A DNA stretch of 64,000 nt from Sambucus nigra (taxonomy: Eukaryota; Streptophyta; Magnoliopsida; Dipsacales; Adoxaceae), in assembly GCA_949130495.1 (NCBI GenBank), contig OX422213.1, positions 54,570,284 to 54,634,283 of the forward strand, read 5' to 3'. The position numbers and the translations under genes are program-made. Shown here in pieces: positions 10,331-23,153 of this stretch (position 1 is the stretch's first letter; each line of letters starts with the position of its first letter). Below the pieces are notes generated by a model, which saw only the letters and a program-made list of their open reading frames with translations, made no database searches and had not been told where the DNA came from.

Positions 10331-12336
10331 ATGGTGGATTTTTCTAGCAATGAGACGCACATGGCGTCGCCAGGTGTTGATGATTGAGCACACTTGGAGC
10401 CATGGTGCCTTTAGCATTGGGCAACGAGAATTCCTTTAACCTGTTCGAGCCTATCACCAATGAGATGACTCCTCCGCTTGAGCCTGTGTACCATCTATCA
10501 TTCAGGGTGAGGAAACCCTAATAGTTATGTAAGTATTGCATTACATTGGGCATTCCTTTTCTCATTTTTCTTGTATTTCCTTGTCTCTTTGAATTTTGAC
10601 AAAATGGTTTTACTTCTTTTATTGTGATAGATTAACATTGTTGGATCGAGTCTTTGCTGCCGGGGATGACGGGGTTTAGATATTTGTGGGAAAACCTTCC
10701 TCCAGTGGTGCATTGGGTGGTTTATTCAGTAGGTTTTGGTAGACGTATGTCTGCACTGGTTAAGACGCCTCATTCTACGACAGTTCTATGCGATCTGGGG
10801 GAGAGGTTGTGGGATACCGCCCACACCATATATTTGGGTTTTTGGGAGATGACAGTGACCCCCATTGATGTACAACAACTGCTGGGGATAGATTGTGAGG
10901 GGACCTAGACAGAGGTGGATCGCACATTGAGGATGATGTCAACGACGGTAGAGGCGGCGCTGGGTGATGTTGGACAGATAGTCTTGGGGATTCGATCTGT
11001 ATATCTCTTATTTGGGAGGTTTTTCTGAGTCAACATGTCAACGAGACTCACGGACTGCAGGTTCGTAAGATGGCCCATTTATTTATTCTTTTTATTTTGG
11101 GAGGGTTTTTGGTGGCATCGAGCGGCGACGGCGTCCACTTATGGTTTTTCCCATATTTGAGGGTATTTTCCAATATCCCTTTCTTTGACTGGGGGAGCCT
11201 GACTTTGACGACCATTTATTCATCTTTATATGCATTTAGCCATTGCTTTTGATAGACTTTTACTGGAGCCACGTATCTTTTGGATGTATTTTTCATTTTT
11301 GCACTTTTCTTTTTTGCATTTTATTTGTTTTCTTGATTATTTTTTTCTGATCGCTGAATTTGATCTTTTTGCAGATGTGGTTCCATGAGGTGATTTGTCT
11401 CAATGCTCATTTGATTGGCTTGTAGTGTGAGCCAATTGGGGTCTTCTGCCAGATGTACCGGTCACAAAAGTCCAATCGACAATCGAGGCGATCTCTCTCC
11501 TTGGCAGCGGTGAGTCAGGTCTTGAATGACCAGACGAGCGACCATGTTATTTTTTCTTTTCCCTTTTGAATTTTCCTTTACAAAATTACTGACTTTATCT
11601 CATCTTGGTAAAAATTTAGGTGATCATTTATCCATGGGGGACGACCATCCATCATACGGGAGAGACCTAAGGGAATGCACAAATTCGCCAACTACTGACA
11701 CATGATTTTGGATACTCCTGGTATCCGGGGAGAGAATAGTGAGGCAGATTGTGGAGAGTGATGAAGTGGTCCCCCAACAATTCCCCAAGATATATGAGGT
11801 ACGTGCGGGAGATGTCAGAGGATGCCAAGATGGCGGTGATGATCGTTCAGCCCTATTCACGGACACGATGGTGATGTATGACTACCTTGATTTCATGATG
11901 AGTTGGCTGATGCCGTCATGTATTTATGAGGTGGTGAATATGCCTCCTACAACTTTAGGCAGGGGTACAAGTCGGCTAGTGGGGTCTGCCCACAATGTTG
12001 GTGGTGAGTCGATGTCAGCAGCAATGATAATGTCCGAGCTTCTGTTTTTGCGGCTTTCTCCTCCCTCTCACAACATCAGGCCGCCTAGGGGAGGTCCAAT
12101 GAGTATGCTGCATTATCCCAATGCAATGGACCCGAAGGTGTTGGGGTTGACTGAGGATGTTCTCTATCCAGAGGTATAACTTTGACCTTTGTCTTTTGAT
12201 TTCCTGATTCCTTCTTCGCCTGCGACTCACTGATTTGCCTTTTTTTATTGTTGCTTGCAGCACGTTCAAGTGTTGACTACCCGGCTGAGGGACATTCAGG
12301 ATTGGGTGGCTTCTGCAACCACTCATATTCGGGAGT
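10331..12336 (+). pseudogene. PMD-like (aminotransferase-like) extra gene, antisense to Tat
   Basis: Plant mobile domain motifs appear in separate exon-like blocks. Block 10654-10908 has LWENLPPVVHWVV followed by LGERLWDTAHTIYLGFWEMT and VTPIDVQQLLGI, the classic PMD core. Block 11070-11252 has FILGGFLVASSGDGVHLWFF and FDWGSLTLTTIYS. Block 11739-12179 is open and may continue the protein, then HVQVLTTRLRDIQDWVASA near 12262. Intron-like junctions are visible: GTAAGT near 10529 with TGTGATAG near 10630, a TTTTTGCAG acceptor near 11374, and GTATAAC near 12174 with TTGCTTGCAG near 12260. Stops and shifts interrupt it, including TGA near 10375 and TAG near 10906. PMD proteins occur in host genes and in transposons; function here is unknown. 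Confidence 0.65.
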
Positions 12337-12810
12337 AGATCTCGGTTCGTTCATGTATTGTTCCATTTTTTACGCCTGAGGAGGGATTTGGATCGGGTAG
12401 CGGGGGCTCCTTTATTCATTGCTGGGCCGAGATGGGGGATCATAGAGAGAAAGTGAGAGAGAGAGAAAAAAGAAAGGTGAGAGAAAGTGTGGGGGATCAG
12501 GCTGAGTCCCATTATTTTTCTTTGTTTCTGTTTCTGCGAAAGAGATGTAATGATAGAAATTTATATAAAATGAATGGTGTTTTATTTATTTATCTTGCCT
12601 TAAATGACTTATTCTACATGCATTTTTACATTATTTGCTGAGACTGTAAAAACGATTAGAATTATTTAAAATATAATTTATTTTTAAAGCAGGATAAGTT
12701 AAAAGTATAATGGAGAGGAAAATTCTATTTTGTTTTTGGAATAAAAAATATTTTTATTGAGTTTTTGATTTTGACAAAAAAGTAAAAAGGGAATTTTTAA
12801 AAAATGGGGG
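12337..12810. other. Spacer between the two antisense genes
   Basis: Low-complexity A-rich DNA, including a GAGAGA-rich stretch at 12445-12490, with no recognised motif. It may hold the 3' end of the upstream gene. Confidence 0.4.
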
Positions 12811-12982
12811 GATGCCGATCGGTATAACCCTTGTCCTCCCTATCGGTAGGTCAGTCCAGTCCAATCCAATCACCTAAGGTTTTGATTGAACTTTCTTTAG
12901 CAACGTTGTCCTTTATGGGGTAGGGTTTCATCCGAATTCTGCAGGATCCTTTGTCTTTAGCCTATTTTGTCAAGTATAAAAA
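12811..12982 (+). promoter_or_regulatory. Putative promoter of second antisense gene
   Basis: TGCCGATCGGTA at 12813-12824 and CTATCGGTAGG at 12840-12850 mirror the palindromes before the PMD-like gene. TATAAAAA is at 12975-12982. The leader to the ATG at 13068 is rich in CTTTCT, like the other leader. Function is inferred. Confidence 0.55.
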
Positions 12983-13067
12983 GGGTTAATGGTGGAGAGT
13001 TTTTCTTCACTCATCCACATTTTCTTTCTCTTGCTTATTTCTTTCTTTGTGTCTTCATTATTCAAAA

Positions 13068-14297
13068 ATGGCTTTTCCCATAAGTACTGAATTTACCTGT
13101 TACCTCAAGAATTTAGAGGCTATGTGCTCGTACAATGTAAACTACGACACCTTTAACTTGCGTCGGGTTTCCTTATGGCACAACTCGACCATCGACTGGA
13201 ACATGCTAACGGCGACGTTACAATTTTGGTACCCCGAGCATCATATTTTTCATTTTGTCTAGACGAAGTCTGGCCAATTTACGAGGAGTATTCTGCTATA
13301 TTGGGTGTAAATCTCAGTGTGACGACAGCCTTGCCTAAATTCTCTCGCTCTCCTCAGGCACTGTTGGCGTAATTTCTCCATATCTCACCCTAGGTGGCTC
13401 AATCATTGGTTACTAGATGAATGATATTTCTCTCGATTGTGGTGTATTTCGTACGTCTGTGAGATGTCAATCATGCGAGATACGCCAGAGTCATCGCCCT
13501 TGGCTTAACTTCAAAATTACTGTTGGTGATTGAGGACCTGCTGGTGGACCCTCAAATTTCTTCCATTATTGCATGAATGTCATATCATCATAATCCTATG
13601 ACGGTGATACTAGAAGAGGACCTAAACATCCTAGATGCTTAACGAGAAGGCCATTCTGATTTTCTGAAAGGTAGCCCAGTTATGCTGTTCATGTGGCGGT
13701 CTGAGAGATTCTATTTGGCGGTACCCCTAAATATCCCTTCGCAGCTGTGCTGAATTTTTTCACTCGTTATTTAATTAGTTTTTACTCGAACATCGAGAAC
13801 TCGATAAATGGGTTTGTGGATCACGGGTCTCGATGTCTACATTGGTCAGTACCCTGGTAGGGGGAGTTGCATCCTATTCGGGAACTGGGGAAATATCATT
13901 ATGTTCGGTTGGTTGGCCTTTGACATTCCTCATTTTATTTTCCTTGGCAACTCTTACGTCAAGTTGGATTGGAGAAGATCGTGACATCCCATATTCTGAA
14001 CTTCTTCCCTGTGGAGGATTTAACGAAAGGCATGTGAATACGATTAGGCTCTTTGTGGGAATGTCGTTGGACTTCGACATATCCCTCTCAATTTCTTGGC
14101 AGAGTTTAGCACATATCTAAGGATTATATGAAATGGTTGTGGATGAGGATAGTGGCGAAGATGTTGGCTGAGGAGACTGGGCATAGATGGCTTTCCATGA
14201 TCAATAACATGGAGATAGGGGTACTGATTTTCCCTAGGTTGGTCCAGGATTATCGTTCCCTAGAGCGCCTTCTACATACTATCTAGTAAGGAGAAGT
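13068..14297 (+). pseudogene. DUF7745-like extra gene, antisense to Tat
   Basis: The ATG at 13068 opens MAFPISTEFTCYLKNLEAM, then SLWHNSTIDWNMLTATLQFW and a YPEHHIFHF segment to 13262. A frame change leads to DEVWPIYEEYSAILG at about 13263-13310, then FSRSPQALLA. Later pieces include GGFNERHVNTIRLFVGMSLD near 14010 and LIFPRLVQDYRSLERLLHT ending near 14287. The W-x-H, LQFW and EEYSAIL pattern resembles the N-terminal ORF1/DUF7745 family that travels with Tat/Ogre elements, where its role is unknown. Several stops and at least two frame changes make it a pseudogene. Assignment is from memory of the family, so moderate. Confidence 0.5.
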
Positions 14298-15150
14298 TCG
14301 GGGGCTTCAAGATATAAATAATGATGGGCATGGATTGTCTGGTAGCTACGGGGAGGGCCCTTTATGAAGCTTGTGATATGTGTGAAGTTGGTTATGTTTT
14401 TGTTTGTTTTTGGTAGGAATAATTTTTGAAAGGTTGTTGATAAGTAGTTTGGTTTGGTTTTGTTTTTAGGACAATAAGGTCGGCTTGGGTAGTTGTTTGT
14501 CTTCCTACGCTAATATTTCGTGTAATCGTGCCAAAATTTCCCAAAATTAAATAAAAAGGTATTTAATTATGTTGTTGTGCCTCTTGATGAGTTTTACATT
14601 TGAATTATCTTTACCAATCGCTAAGGCATACATAATCCTTTTGTTTATGTAAATGCTAAAATGAATTGTCATTCTCGGAGGTAGGAAAAGAATAACATTT
14701 TGTGAAACAGAAGAGGATCGTGCCCATGTAAAGTGTATGACCTGCGTAAGTACCTCTAGGGGTTTCAAAAAATTTCTGAGTTTCTTTTTTGAAAGTAAAA
14801 ATAGTTTTAGATGATCAGGCCCCACGTAGTTCTATGTAGAAGGAAATGGACATTTGTTTTAAGAATAAAAGGGAGATGAGAGGAGTCATAATGCACCGAG
14901 ATTTCGGACTAAGGGTATAATTTCTTGAGACGGTCTAAGATGATTGGGCATACCATATCTTCTCTATCGAGGTCGGTGAGCATAGCGGCGCCACCAAATA
15001 GGATCTTATTCGCAATGTAGGGGCCACTCCAATTTTGCTTGAATTTACCCTTGTGGTCCTAAACAGGCTCTATGATATCATTAAGGGCTAAGTCCCCTTC
15101 TTGGACACCATGGTCCTTGGCTCTATTATTAAATGATTTCGCTATCCAGC
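14298..15150. other. No clear gene; Tat region past integrase
   Basis: AT-rich sequence between the end of the antisense gene and the C-terminal end of Tat integrase. The part from about 14930 may hold remnants of the integrase C-terminal region on the minus strand, too decayed to delimit. Confidence 0.35.
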
Positions 15151-15229
15151 GAGGGTACCCTTATATATTATATAAAGCCTTTGTCCTCCTTTCGTCCAAG
15201 AGTAATAACTCGTCAAGACAGCTTTGATG

Positions 15230-15945
15230 CCAGTCTTCTTTGTTGACTTTGCTTTCAAGTATGATGTAGAGTGAAGGTATTTCTACTTCAACGGTTAGGT
15301 CTGCTTTCCTGTCGTATACCAGAAAGTAAAGGGTAGGACTAGTAGATGCTCGAACTGAAGTGCGGTAGCTCCAGGGGGCATAAGGGATCCTATCGATCCA
15401 ATATCAATAACTCTCGATCATCTTGATGATGATTGCTTTTAGGTTCTTACTGGCAGCTACAAATGCACTGTTAGTTTATGGTAGGTAGGGAGAATATTTA
15501 TGTCTTTGAATCCCATACTTGTCGACCAATTGTGTGACTTCTGCCTCGAAATGTAACCCGTTGTCTGACACTATCTCGTGAGGGACTTCGCATCGGTAGA
15601 TGATATTTTTCGGATTAACTTGGCCACCTTTTTGGCATTTAGCACTGTGTATGACTCGGATTCAACCCATTTGGTGAAGTAATCAATGGTAACCAAGATG
15701 AACTCATGACTTTAGGTGTACATTACCCAATGATATCAAAGCCCCATGCGGAGAATGCCAAGGGAGAGGTCATGTTGTATAATTCTCGCGGCGACAAATG
15801 CTAGAGATTGGAAAACTATTGGAATTTAAGGAAATTTTGAACCTTATCGGATAATATTCTTAGAAATCATATGTCCATTCATGTGGGGTCTACATTCCCC
15901 ACTGTGGATTTTCTGCATCATTTCTTCAATGTCAACCCCTGCGAT
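15230..15945 (-). pseudogene. Tat integrase remnant
   Basis: Minus-strand pieces in shifting frames spell a Tat-type integrase. CRPHMNGHMISK near 15890-15855 belongs to the HHCC zinc region, SAWGFDIIG near 15755-15730 opens the catalytic core, and VTIDYFTKWVESESYTVLNA near 15705-15645 and DNGLHFEAEV near 15570-15540 follow. The segment KNLKAIIIKMIESY near 15450-15405 comes after the site of the catalytic Glu, where the usual TNGAVEAAN motif is garbled. RIPYAPWSYRTSVRAST follows near 15390-15340. Integrase would insert element cDNA into the chromosome. This copy has stops and frameshifts throughout and cannot work. Confidence 0.7.
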
Positions 15946-16219
15946 GCAGCGTAAGTGGGTTCCACTGAAGTTTTTCTTGAACAATGCTTTGTCACAGACA
16001 ATGTAGTAGGCAACCAGATTGAGAAGGGTTGCTTGATATTTATTTTTAGAATCTTAGGGATACCTACCATGCTTGAGGAGGCACCAGATGTCGTAGTACC
16101 AACATTCAGCCATATCAGGATCTTCTTCTGTGATGAGTTCAATGTGGTAGCAGTGCGTTGGTTTAGCTTATTTTTGGACTAGGAATGGGTCCATCGTTCT
16201 TCCTTTGGGCATATCAACC

Positions 16220-16520
16220 ATGAAGTCCAAGGTAGTAAGGGCATCATATAAGTTGTTCTTTACTCGGGGCAAGTAGTGGAAGGTGATATCTTAAAATTGG
16301 GATGCCAACTCCTCTAGGTGAGCATGGAAGGGTAATAACTTCCTATCCTTGACTTTCTATCTTCTAAGGACCTTACCGATGATGTGGGTAGAGTCCTCGT
16401 AGACATCTAGACATTGGATCTTCATTTGAGAATTCAAAGATCCAGCCATCGACTTATTCAATTGGATGGTTAATAAGGTAGTTAGAGATGTATCTTCCTT
16501 TCATGACCTTATGCGTGTCA
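16220..16520 (-). pseudogene. Tat second RNase H-like segment
   Basis: On the minus strand, ITFHYLPRVKNNLYDALTTL with DFMVDMP near 16290-16215 matches the end of the additional (archaeal-type) RNase H domain characteristic of Tat elements, where the usual form ends YIPRxxNxxADALATLAS. The catalytic Asp of the ADAL motif is retained as YDAL. The rest is fragmentary. Confidence 0.55.
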
Positions 16521-16599
16521 TATATGATATCAAACTCGGTTAACAACATTAACCATCGAGCCATTCAGCTATACATGTCAAGTTTCTTGAGCAGGTATT

Positions 16600-16975
16600 T
16601 GATAGGATCCATTCGAGACACAAGTTTGATCGGAATGGTGAGCATGTAGTGCCATTTTTTTTAGTTATCTAGACAAGGACGACACATGCTTTCTCTAAGG
16701 CAGTGAAGTTGACTTCATATTCAGATAATTTATGACTAATGTAGTAGATGGCTCTCTATTTGAGGGATTCTTTTAGTTATTGGTCCAATAAAACTCCAGT
16801 TATGGTGTCTACTATGGTCAAGTATAGGACTAAAGGGAGACCAGGTGGCATGAGTATCGAAGGTTGGGTTAGATACTGCTTGATTCGGTCATAAGCTTCC
16901 CGACATGCTTCATTACAAAATTTCGTGGCATCCTTCTGGAGGAGTTTGAATATGGGTTCATAAATTGAAGTCAAC
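16600..16975 (-). pseudogene. Tat RNase H remnant
   Basis: The block 16777-16974 on the minus strand reads ITSIYEPIFKLLQKD with a following REAYDRIKQYLTQPSILMPP and LVLYLTIVDTITGVLLDQ. This is the RT-to-RNase H junction of Tat elements, which have LYLT in place of the usual YTDAS. It continues from the RT block upstream and degrades after 16777. Confidence 0.65.
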
Positions 16976-16984
16976 TAACTGATT

Positions 16985-17720
16985 ATGAATCGACTGATAT
17001 ACTATAATTTTCCTGAGAATCCCCAAACTTCCTTCTCTGTTCGGGGTGGTGACATTTCGAATATGGCTTTGAGTTTGGTAGGATATGATTCAATCTCCTT
17101 CTCGCTAACTATGAATCCCAAAAGCTTTCCTTTGGTAACACGAAAGACATATTTCTTTAGGTTAAGTTTCATCTGCTATCATCATAGCCATTAGAAGAAT
17201 TTTCAGAGAGAGGGAACATGACCTTCTCGAGTCTTATACTTGATAATCATATCATCCATGTATAAAACTAATTTTTTTGTATAATATCATGCAAGATGGT
17301 TGCGACAGCCCTTTGGTAGGTTGCCCCAACATTTTTTTAGACCAAACAACATAATGGTTTAACAGAAGGTTCCCCAAAGGGTGATGAATGTAGTTTTTTC
17401 TTCATGACCAGTGTGCATCTTGATATGATTGTATTCGATAAAAACCATCAATGAATAACTTAAGAGTGTGACTTTGAGTGTTGTTTACAATCATGTCGAT
17501 ATTGGGTAGTGGGTAATCATCCTTCGAAGAGGCCTTATTCAAATCTTTGTAGTCAATGCACATGCAAACCTTTCCTCTTGATTTCGGTACAGGTATTATG
17601 TTGGCTAAACATATTGGATATTCAATCACCCGAATGAAGCCCACGTTCAACTGCTTGACAACTTCTTCCTTAACCTTGAGCAACCATTCGGTGTAGAGCT
17701 TTCATAATTTTTGTTTGATC
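16985..17720 (-). pseudogene. Tat reverse transcriptase remnant
   Basis: The minus-strand block 17402-17683 reads VKEEVVKQLNVGFIRVIEYP, then ANIIPVPKSRGKVCMCIDY, KDLNKASSKDDYPLPNIDM and LKLFIDGFYRIQ. These are RT motifs 1-3 in the Tat form (GFIxxIEYP, RMCxDxxDLNKA, DxxPLPxID, FMDGFSGYNQI). The downstream part near 17400-17000 with the YxDD box is badly broken. The enzyme would copy element RNA into cDNA. Confidence 0.7.
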
Positions 17721-18959
17721 GATGTACATTCTGATAGAGTTTGAATTTCATGTTGAACGATCTTGGGATCAATGACGAACATGTCATCATAGGACCATGC
17801 AAAGACACGCATAAAATCCTTTATTAGTTCTTTAAGTTGCGCATGCTTATGCTCGTGAAGGGTGAAACCTATCCTAATCTCGTGTAGTTGGCTACTAAAA
17901 CCAAAATTAATATAAATAGTTTCATCTTCATGGATTTGAACTTGGTTATGTTATTTGTTATTAATCATATTTAGATGAGTTAAGAATTGTTCATTTGCAA
18001 AATCATCATCATCAAGAGTTTGATTAGAATAAGACAATTAATGTATGGCACCAAAAGATACTCAAAATCTTCATTTATTTCATTCTTGGGAAAAATAGCG
18101 TTGAGAACCTCATGAAAGGAGGCCTCGATTACATTATGATCAGAACATAGAGGAATAATAAAAGAGGAAGAAAATGGATAAACATCTAGACTAGGTTGTA
18201 TTTTAGCCAGTGAGATTGGTATAGCATACCAGTTGAGGAGAGATGCATCAGCTTCTTTGATCAGGATGGGTGGATCTGGTCATGTAGTGCTTAAGTGGAT
18301 CATGCACTCTGTAAGCCCCAATATATGTAAGTTGAATGAATCCCTAGAGTCACTTCTTTAAAATTCTTAGTAATGGCTGTAGTATTCTCCATGAGCGGTT
18401 ACACGTGATGTTGGGAACTTTTGGCCCATGTGTAACTGTCTTGGAAAAAACATTTCCATTCCTAGCTTCATCTTCTTATCCACATGACCATATCATGGTC
18501 CAGGAAAGTCACAAAAGTGAAAATCTTCACCCGCTTTGACATATCTTCTGTTCAAGGAGTCCCTTGAGACAGTCTTGGTACTTTCTAGAATTCTCTTTAA
18601 CCAAGGTTAGCGGAGCATTCTATGTTCCTCTGACAATTGTTGATAACTCAAGCCATATGGAGGAAAAGGATTATTTAACACTATGGGTTCTAGTTTTTTT
18701 TATTATCATTATCCCAGCCCCAGTCTGGTCATGAAGTTCATGTTCTTGAACATCTATATCACATTAACATTACCGTGAGGGTTGTGTTTTGGAAAAAATC
18801 TATCTTTTAAATCATCCCCTAGTGGGAGTGGAAGTGGAAGTGGTTTGACCTAAAAACTTGATAGAAGCATGTCATTCACCCCGTACTGTATCTCTAGTAC
18901 TGAGTTATCGATTCTTACATTCTTAGTATTATCGTCATCACCCAAGATGGTGATGACAG

Positions 18960-19270
18960 TTTCTCATGGAGGGATGGAGACACACCCTTTATACTGTGGA
19001 GCCATGGTCATTCGAGAAAGAGGTTGAAATAAGTCGGCATGTCGATGACCTAGAATTTAGTAACGGGATTTATAGGGCTTGTCCCTATTATAAGCTTTAT
19101 AGATCCCATCACTTCCCGATGAGTATTTTCATAAGCACGTACTGCAGCGAAAGTCAGAGCAAGGTCTCGTACTTTTGATCTTTAGCAGTTGAGGGTTCTT
19201 AATGGACATAAATTAAGTGTTGACCCGTTGTTAACAAGCGAAAGAAGGATGGTCTTTCACATAACTTCGA
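18960..19270 (-). pseudogene. Tat protease remnant
   Basis: Minus-strand pieces resemble the segment after the catalytic Asp of Tat proteases: a PSF...VNNGS-like stretch near 19250, an LNLCPLR-type stretch near 19210, and VIDMPTYFNLFLE near 19060-19020, which matches the usual VIDIPTSFNLLLGRPW. The active-site DSG/DTG itself is not readable. Confidence is limited by the frame changes. Confidence 0.45.
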
Positions 19271-20379
19271 CAAAGATATTGAGAGCTAGTTGTGATTTGG
19301 ATGAAACTTAGTGATTTTTTCTTCAGAGAAGGAGAGCACTCTAGTAGAGGTTAGAGATATGACCAAATTCACTGGTTTTTCTAGTGTAGTGGAAGGAGGG
19401 ACGTGGTCCCAATAAACAGTTTAATCAAGGTATTTTTTTGCACTTAGGAAGACATAATGAGTCCCCATAGAATGATGTTAGCCTAGGTTTTCTTCAATTG
19501 ATCGAGGATCTTGCTCTCCTTGGTCATTTCCAGTATAAGGAGTTTCTCACCACCTTTTCCCTTATCTGTCTTTATTGATTGAGGATTCAGAACCTTGTAA
19601 TGCCCCCAAATCTAATCGTATGGTTCACAGAAAAGGGAAAAAATTGAAACCCTATCTCTTCATCTATCTCGTGATGTTTGGTCACTTTGTTGATCTCTCC
19701 TAGTAGATCCTCAAACGATATCATTTCACATATACTGACTATTGGGATAGTCTTTTCTGGGCTTTGTTCTTCATCTGAACTATCGAATTTGTCCCCCCAT
19801 CTGGTGGAAACAATGCCATACTTCCATGAGAAGTCAATTCATTCTACAACCTCAATGGAATTTTCGTATTGATCCTCCCACTCATTGGGGAGATGTAAAA
19901 GTTAAGGATCCGAGATCCTTTGTAGTTTCAAAGCATCAAGTGGCTCGGACACATGGAAAATTTATCGACCTGTGAGAATAAGTCTTCCATGATCTGGATG
20001 GCATCATCCAAGATGGCTTCTTCAGTGGGTATCGCCTAACTATTTGACTCTCGATCCCACTTTTGAGCTTCCAAGAACACTGTACTGAATTTCTGGCAGT
20101 CAATGGTCATCTTTGATAGCAATTCCAACTCGAACTCTAGGAGATGGTTTAATACCATTGGAAATTCCATATTTTCCCCCAAAATGATTATGAATGGAAA
20201 TACATTCTCTTGTAAGAAGTGACAGGGCTTGATTGGAAAAATAGGTAGGATGTAGGAGAAACTATGGGCAAACTTTAAGGGGTTTAGGTGAGTATACGGG
20301 TATGATGGGTGATTTACTAGGTATAATTTGGGTAGATGGGTCGAATTCTAGGTCTTCTTCTTGGAATATAGCATTTGCA

Positions 20380-21720
20380 TGATTTGGCAGTGGATTTTAG
20401 GTAGTGTTTGATTTAGGATTTCCTGGTGGGGCGATGATACCCCACTATATCAATCCATGGATTACATTTTAGAGATGGAAACACTGATCAGTGATATAAC
20501 CAACATTTTGATTGAAGTCACAATGGGTGTCAGATTTGAAATTTTTGGGAAATGGGTTATGTAATGATGAGGGTCTAATGGCTTAATAAAATTTTAGCTC
20601 AATAGGGATTGGTAGGTTTTGGATAGGGGAGCATGAAGCTCGGTGTATTCTTTTCGAGCTAGGTTAAGGCGTCTTTCTGGTGACCATGAAGTGGCGAGCT
20701 GAGAGATGTTATTGATGGTTGAAACTTTTGAATTGGAAGGCTTCTCATAATTTTTAGGAGTGAATTGTTCGGATACTTTGTTTGGATCAACTTCTATTTT
20801 GGAAAAACTTTCTTCAATCTCCACTCTTACTTCCTAGAGGGCTCGGAAATTAGAGTAATATTGTCCTCCCATAATCGCTCGAATATTGGGTAAGAAGTTC
20901 AACTTCATAATATTGGCTTGTTCCTCTTCAAAGGGTCGGTTTGTCATAGTGGTCTCTTTCTCTCTTCACCTTTCTATGAAATTACTGACAGTTTCTCCAA
21001 GTTCTTCTTGAGAAGTTCTAAATCACGGCGTGTAACCTCCAACTTCGCATTGTACTTGTACTGTGACATGAATTCACAAGCAACATCATCCCAACTGCGA
21101 ACTTTGGATTCCTCGAAGGATGAGAATCAGCGAAGAGTGTTGTCCTTCAAAGTCTATTGAAAGATCTGGGCCACTATTTCCTTAGTACCTAAGAGAGTCA
21201 TGGCTCAGTGGTAACTTCGGATATGAATAATTGGGGGCCCGATAGCCCCAAATTTCTCAATGTTGTGCATTTTGAATTTTTTCGGTAGTTTTGCTTTAGG
21301 GTAGGGAGACATATGGGTGTAATCCGTGTAGTTCCCAGAGATTCGGACTTGGTAAAAATTCTTAGTCTACAACTTAAGGTCATTCTTGACATTGTTCAAC
21401 TCTTCTTCCTTTGGATCAACAATTACTAGCAGGTTAGCCCGCGGCTAGGCAAGATTCGACATAAGGAGCTGAGCTGGTGGTAGCCCATTTGCACGAGGGG
21501 CACGTGCAGGGTGATGATACTCTTTAGGGACCCAAATAGGCTCAGGTGTAAGTGGACCCATAGCGCGAGGGAAAAGGACCTCATGCTTTTCAAGAATAGG
21601 GACACGATTTCACTGCATCTCATGAACCTTGATTTGAAGGTTGTCAATCTTGGTAGTAAGCTGGACTTGAACCATCATCAAATCACGCTGAACATTCAGC
21701 ACTTTGTCTGCATTCTCCAT
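20380..21720 (-). pseudogene. gag: Tat gag remnant
   Basis: On the minus strand a start near 21720 gives MENADKVLNVQRDLMMVQVQ, a coiled-coil-like N terminus. A Pro-rich linker follows near 21560-21470 (PEPIWVPKEYHHPARAPRAN). The capsid-type core near 21240-20960 includes FGAIGPP, then SWDDVACEFMSQYKYNAKLE and VTRRDLELLKK, which matches the Tat capsid consensus (F..QY.YN....TR.DLE...). A further block at 20824-20594 (MEIEESFSKIEVDPNKVSEQ) is open. Stops and shifts occur at intervals. The product would be the capsid precursor. Confidence 0.6.
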
Positions 21721-22079
21721 GGAGAGAGGGGGAGGGTGGATTTCCAACTCGAAGGAAGTAGTGAGAGAACTGATATAGCTTCGGGGTAGTTCAACGGAAG
21801 ACCGAAGCCAATGAGGAGTCGGGCCAAGGGTCGGGTATGCGATTGACCTCGGGAAGATAATTATCTGAATTTATTTTTGAAACATAGTAGAAAAAACTTT
21901 TATTATTGAAAAAGGAGGAAATGTTTTCAATATTTATATTTGTTGGAAAAGGAAGGACAAAATATTTTTGATATTGCTTGATAAAAGGAGGAACAATGTT
22001 TTTTGGTATTTTGAAAAAATTATGGAAAAATGTTCTTTTGACGCTTTGGATATGGAAAGAGGAAAAATGAGAGAAGAGT

Positions 22080-22597
<518 letters not shown>

Positions 22598-23153
22598 GTT
22601 TTCACTTGTATTAGGTTTACCTAAATGCAAAATAAATGTCAGACGAGACCCGAGCATGGGAAAATTTGGTTTGAAAAATATGTTAAACACAGTTGGACTT
22701 GTTGCCAGGCTCATGAATAGGGTCCCGTTTTAAAAAAGACGAAATCGTGCAAAAATTTGGGCAGCATGCCGACCCATTATTTTGGCAGAGTTTCGGGTAG
22801 TGACCGGCAAACTAAATATGAGTGCCCTAGGTTTGACATCTATATGAGGGTATGCATTTGTTGGGTTAGTGGAAAGGTTCCCCCCTTTGGCATGACTTCC
22901 ACTATATATGTCTCTCTTTTAAGGGCAATCGGTATGTGTGGACAAGCCATTTGATATACCCGAGTGTACGTGAATTGCCTCACTATATACCTCATGGGGA
23001 CAATATGTGTGAGAGAGAATTCGATATACTCGACGTACGTGAATGAGTTCCCTGCTATATAGCTCCCGTCATGATCGGTCAATCGGTACAATGTGGGGGG
23101 AACCGTTCGATATACGTCAAAGTTTCTTGGCCAATGGAAGGTGAGAGTCATAT
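22598..23153. other. No gene; possible Tat 5' leader/LTR
   Basis: Non-coding. It sits where the 5' leader or LTR of the minus-strand Tat element should be, and is cut on its right by the CACTA insertion. Repeated GTACGTGAAT and CGATATAC phrases recur at 22930-23115 as a loose 70-80 bp repetition (TTTGATATACCCGAGTGTACG, then TTCGATATACTCGACGTACG). Confidence 0.35.
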
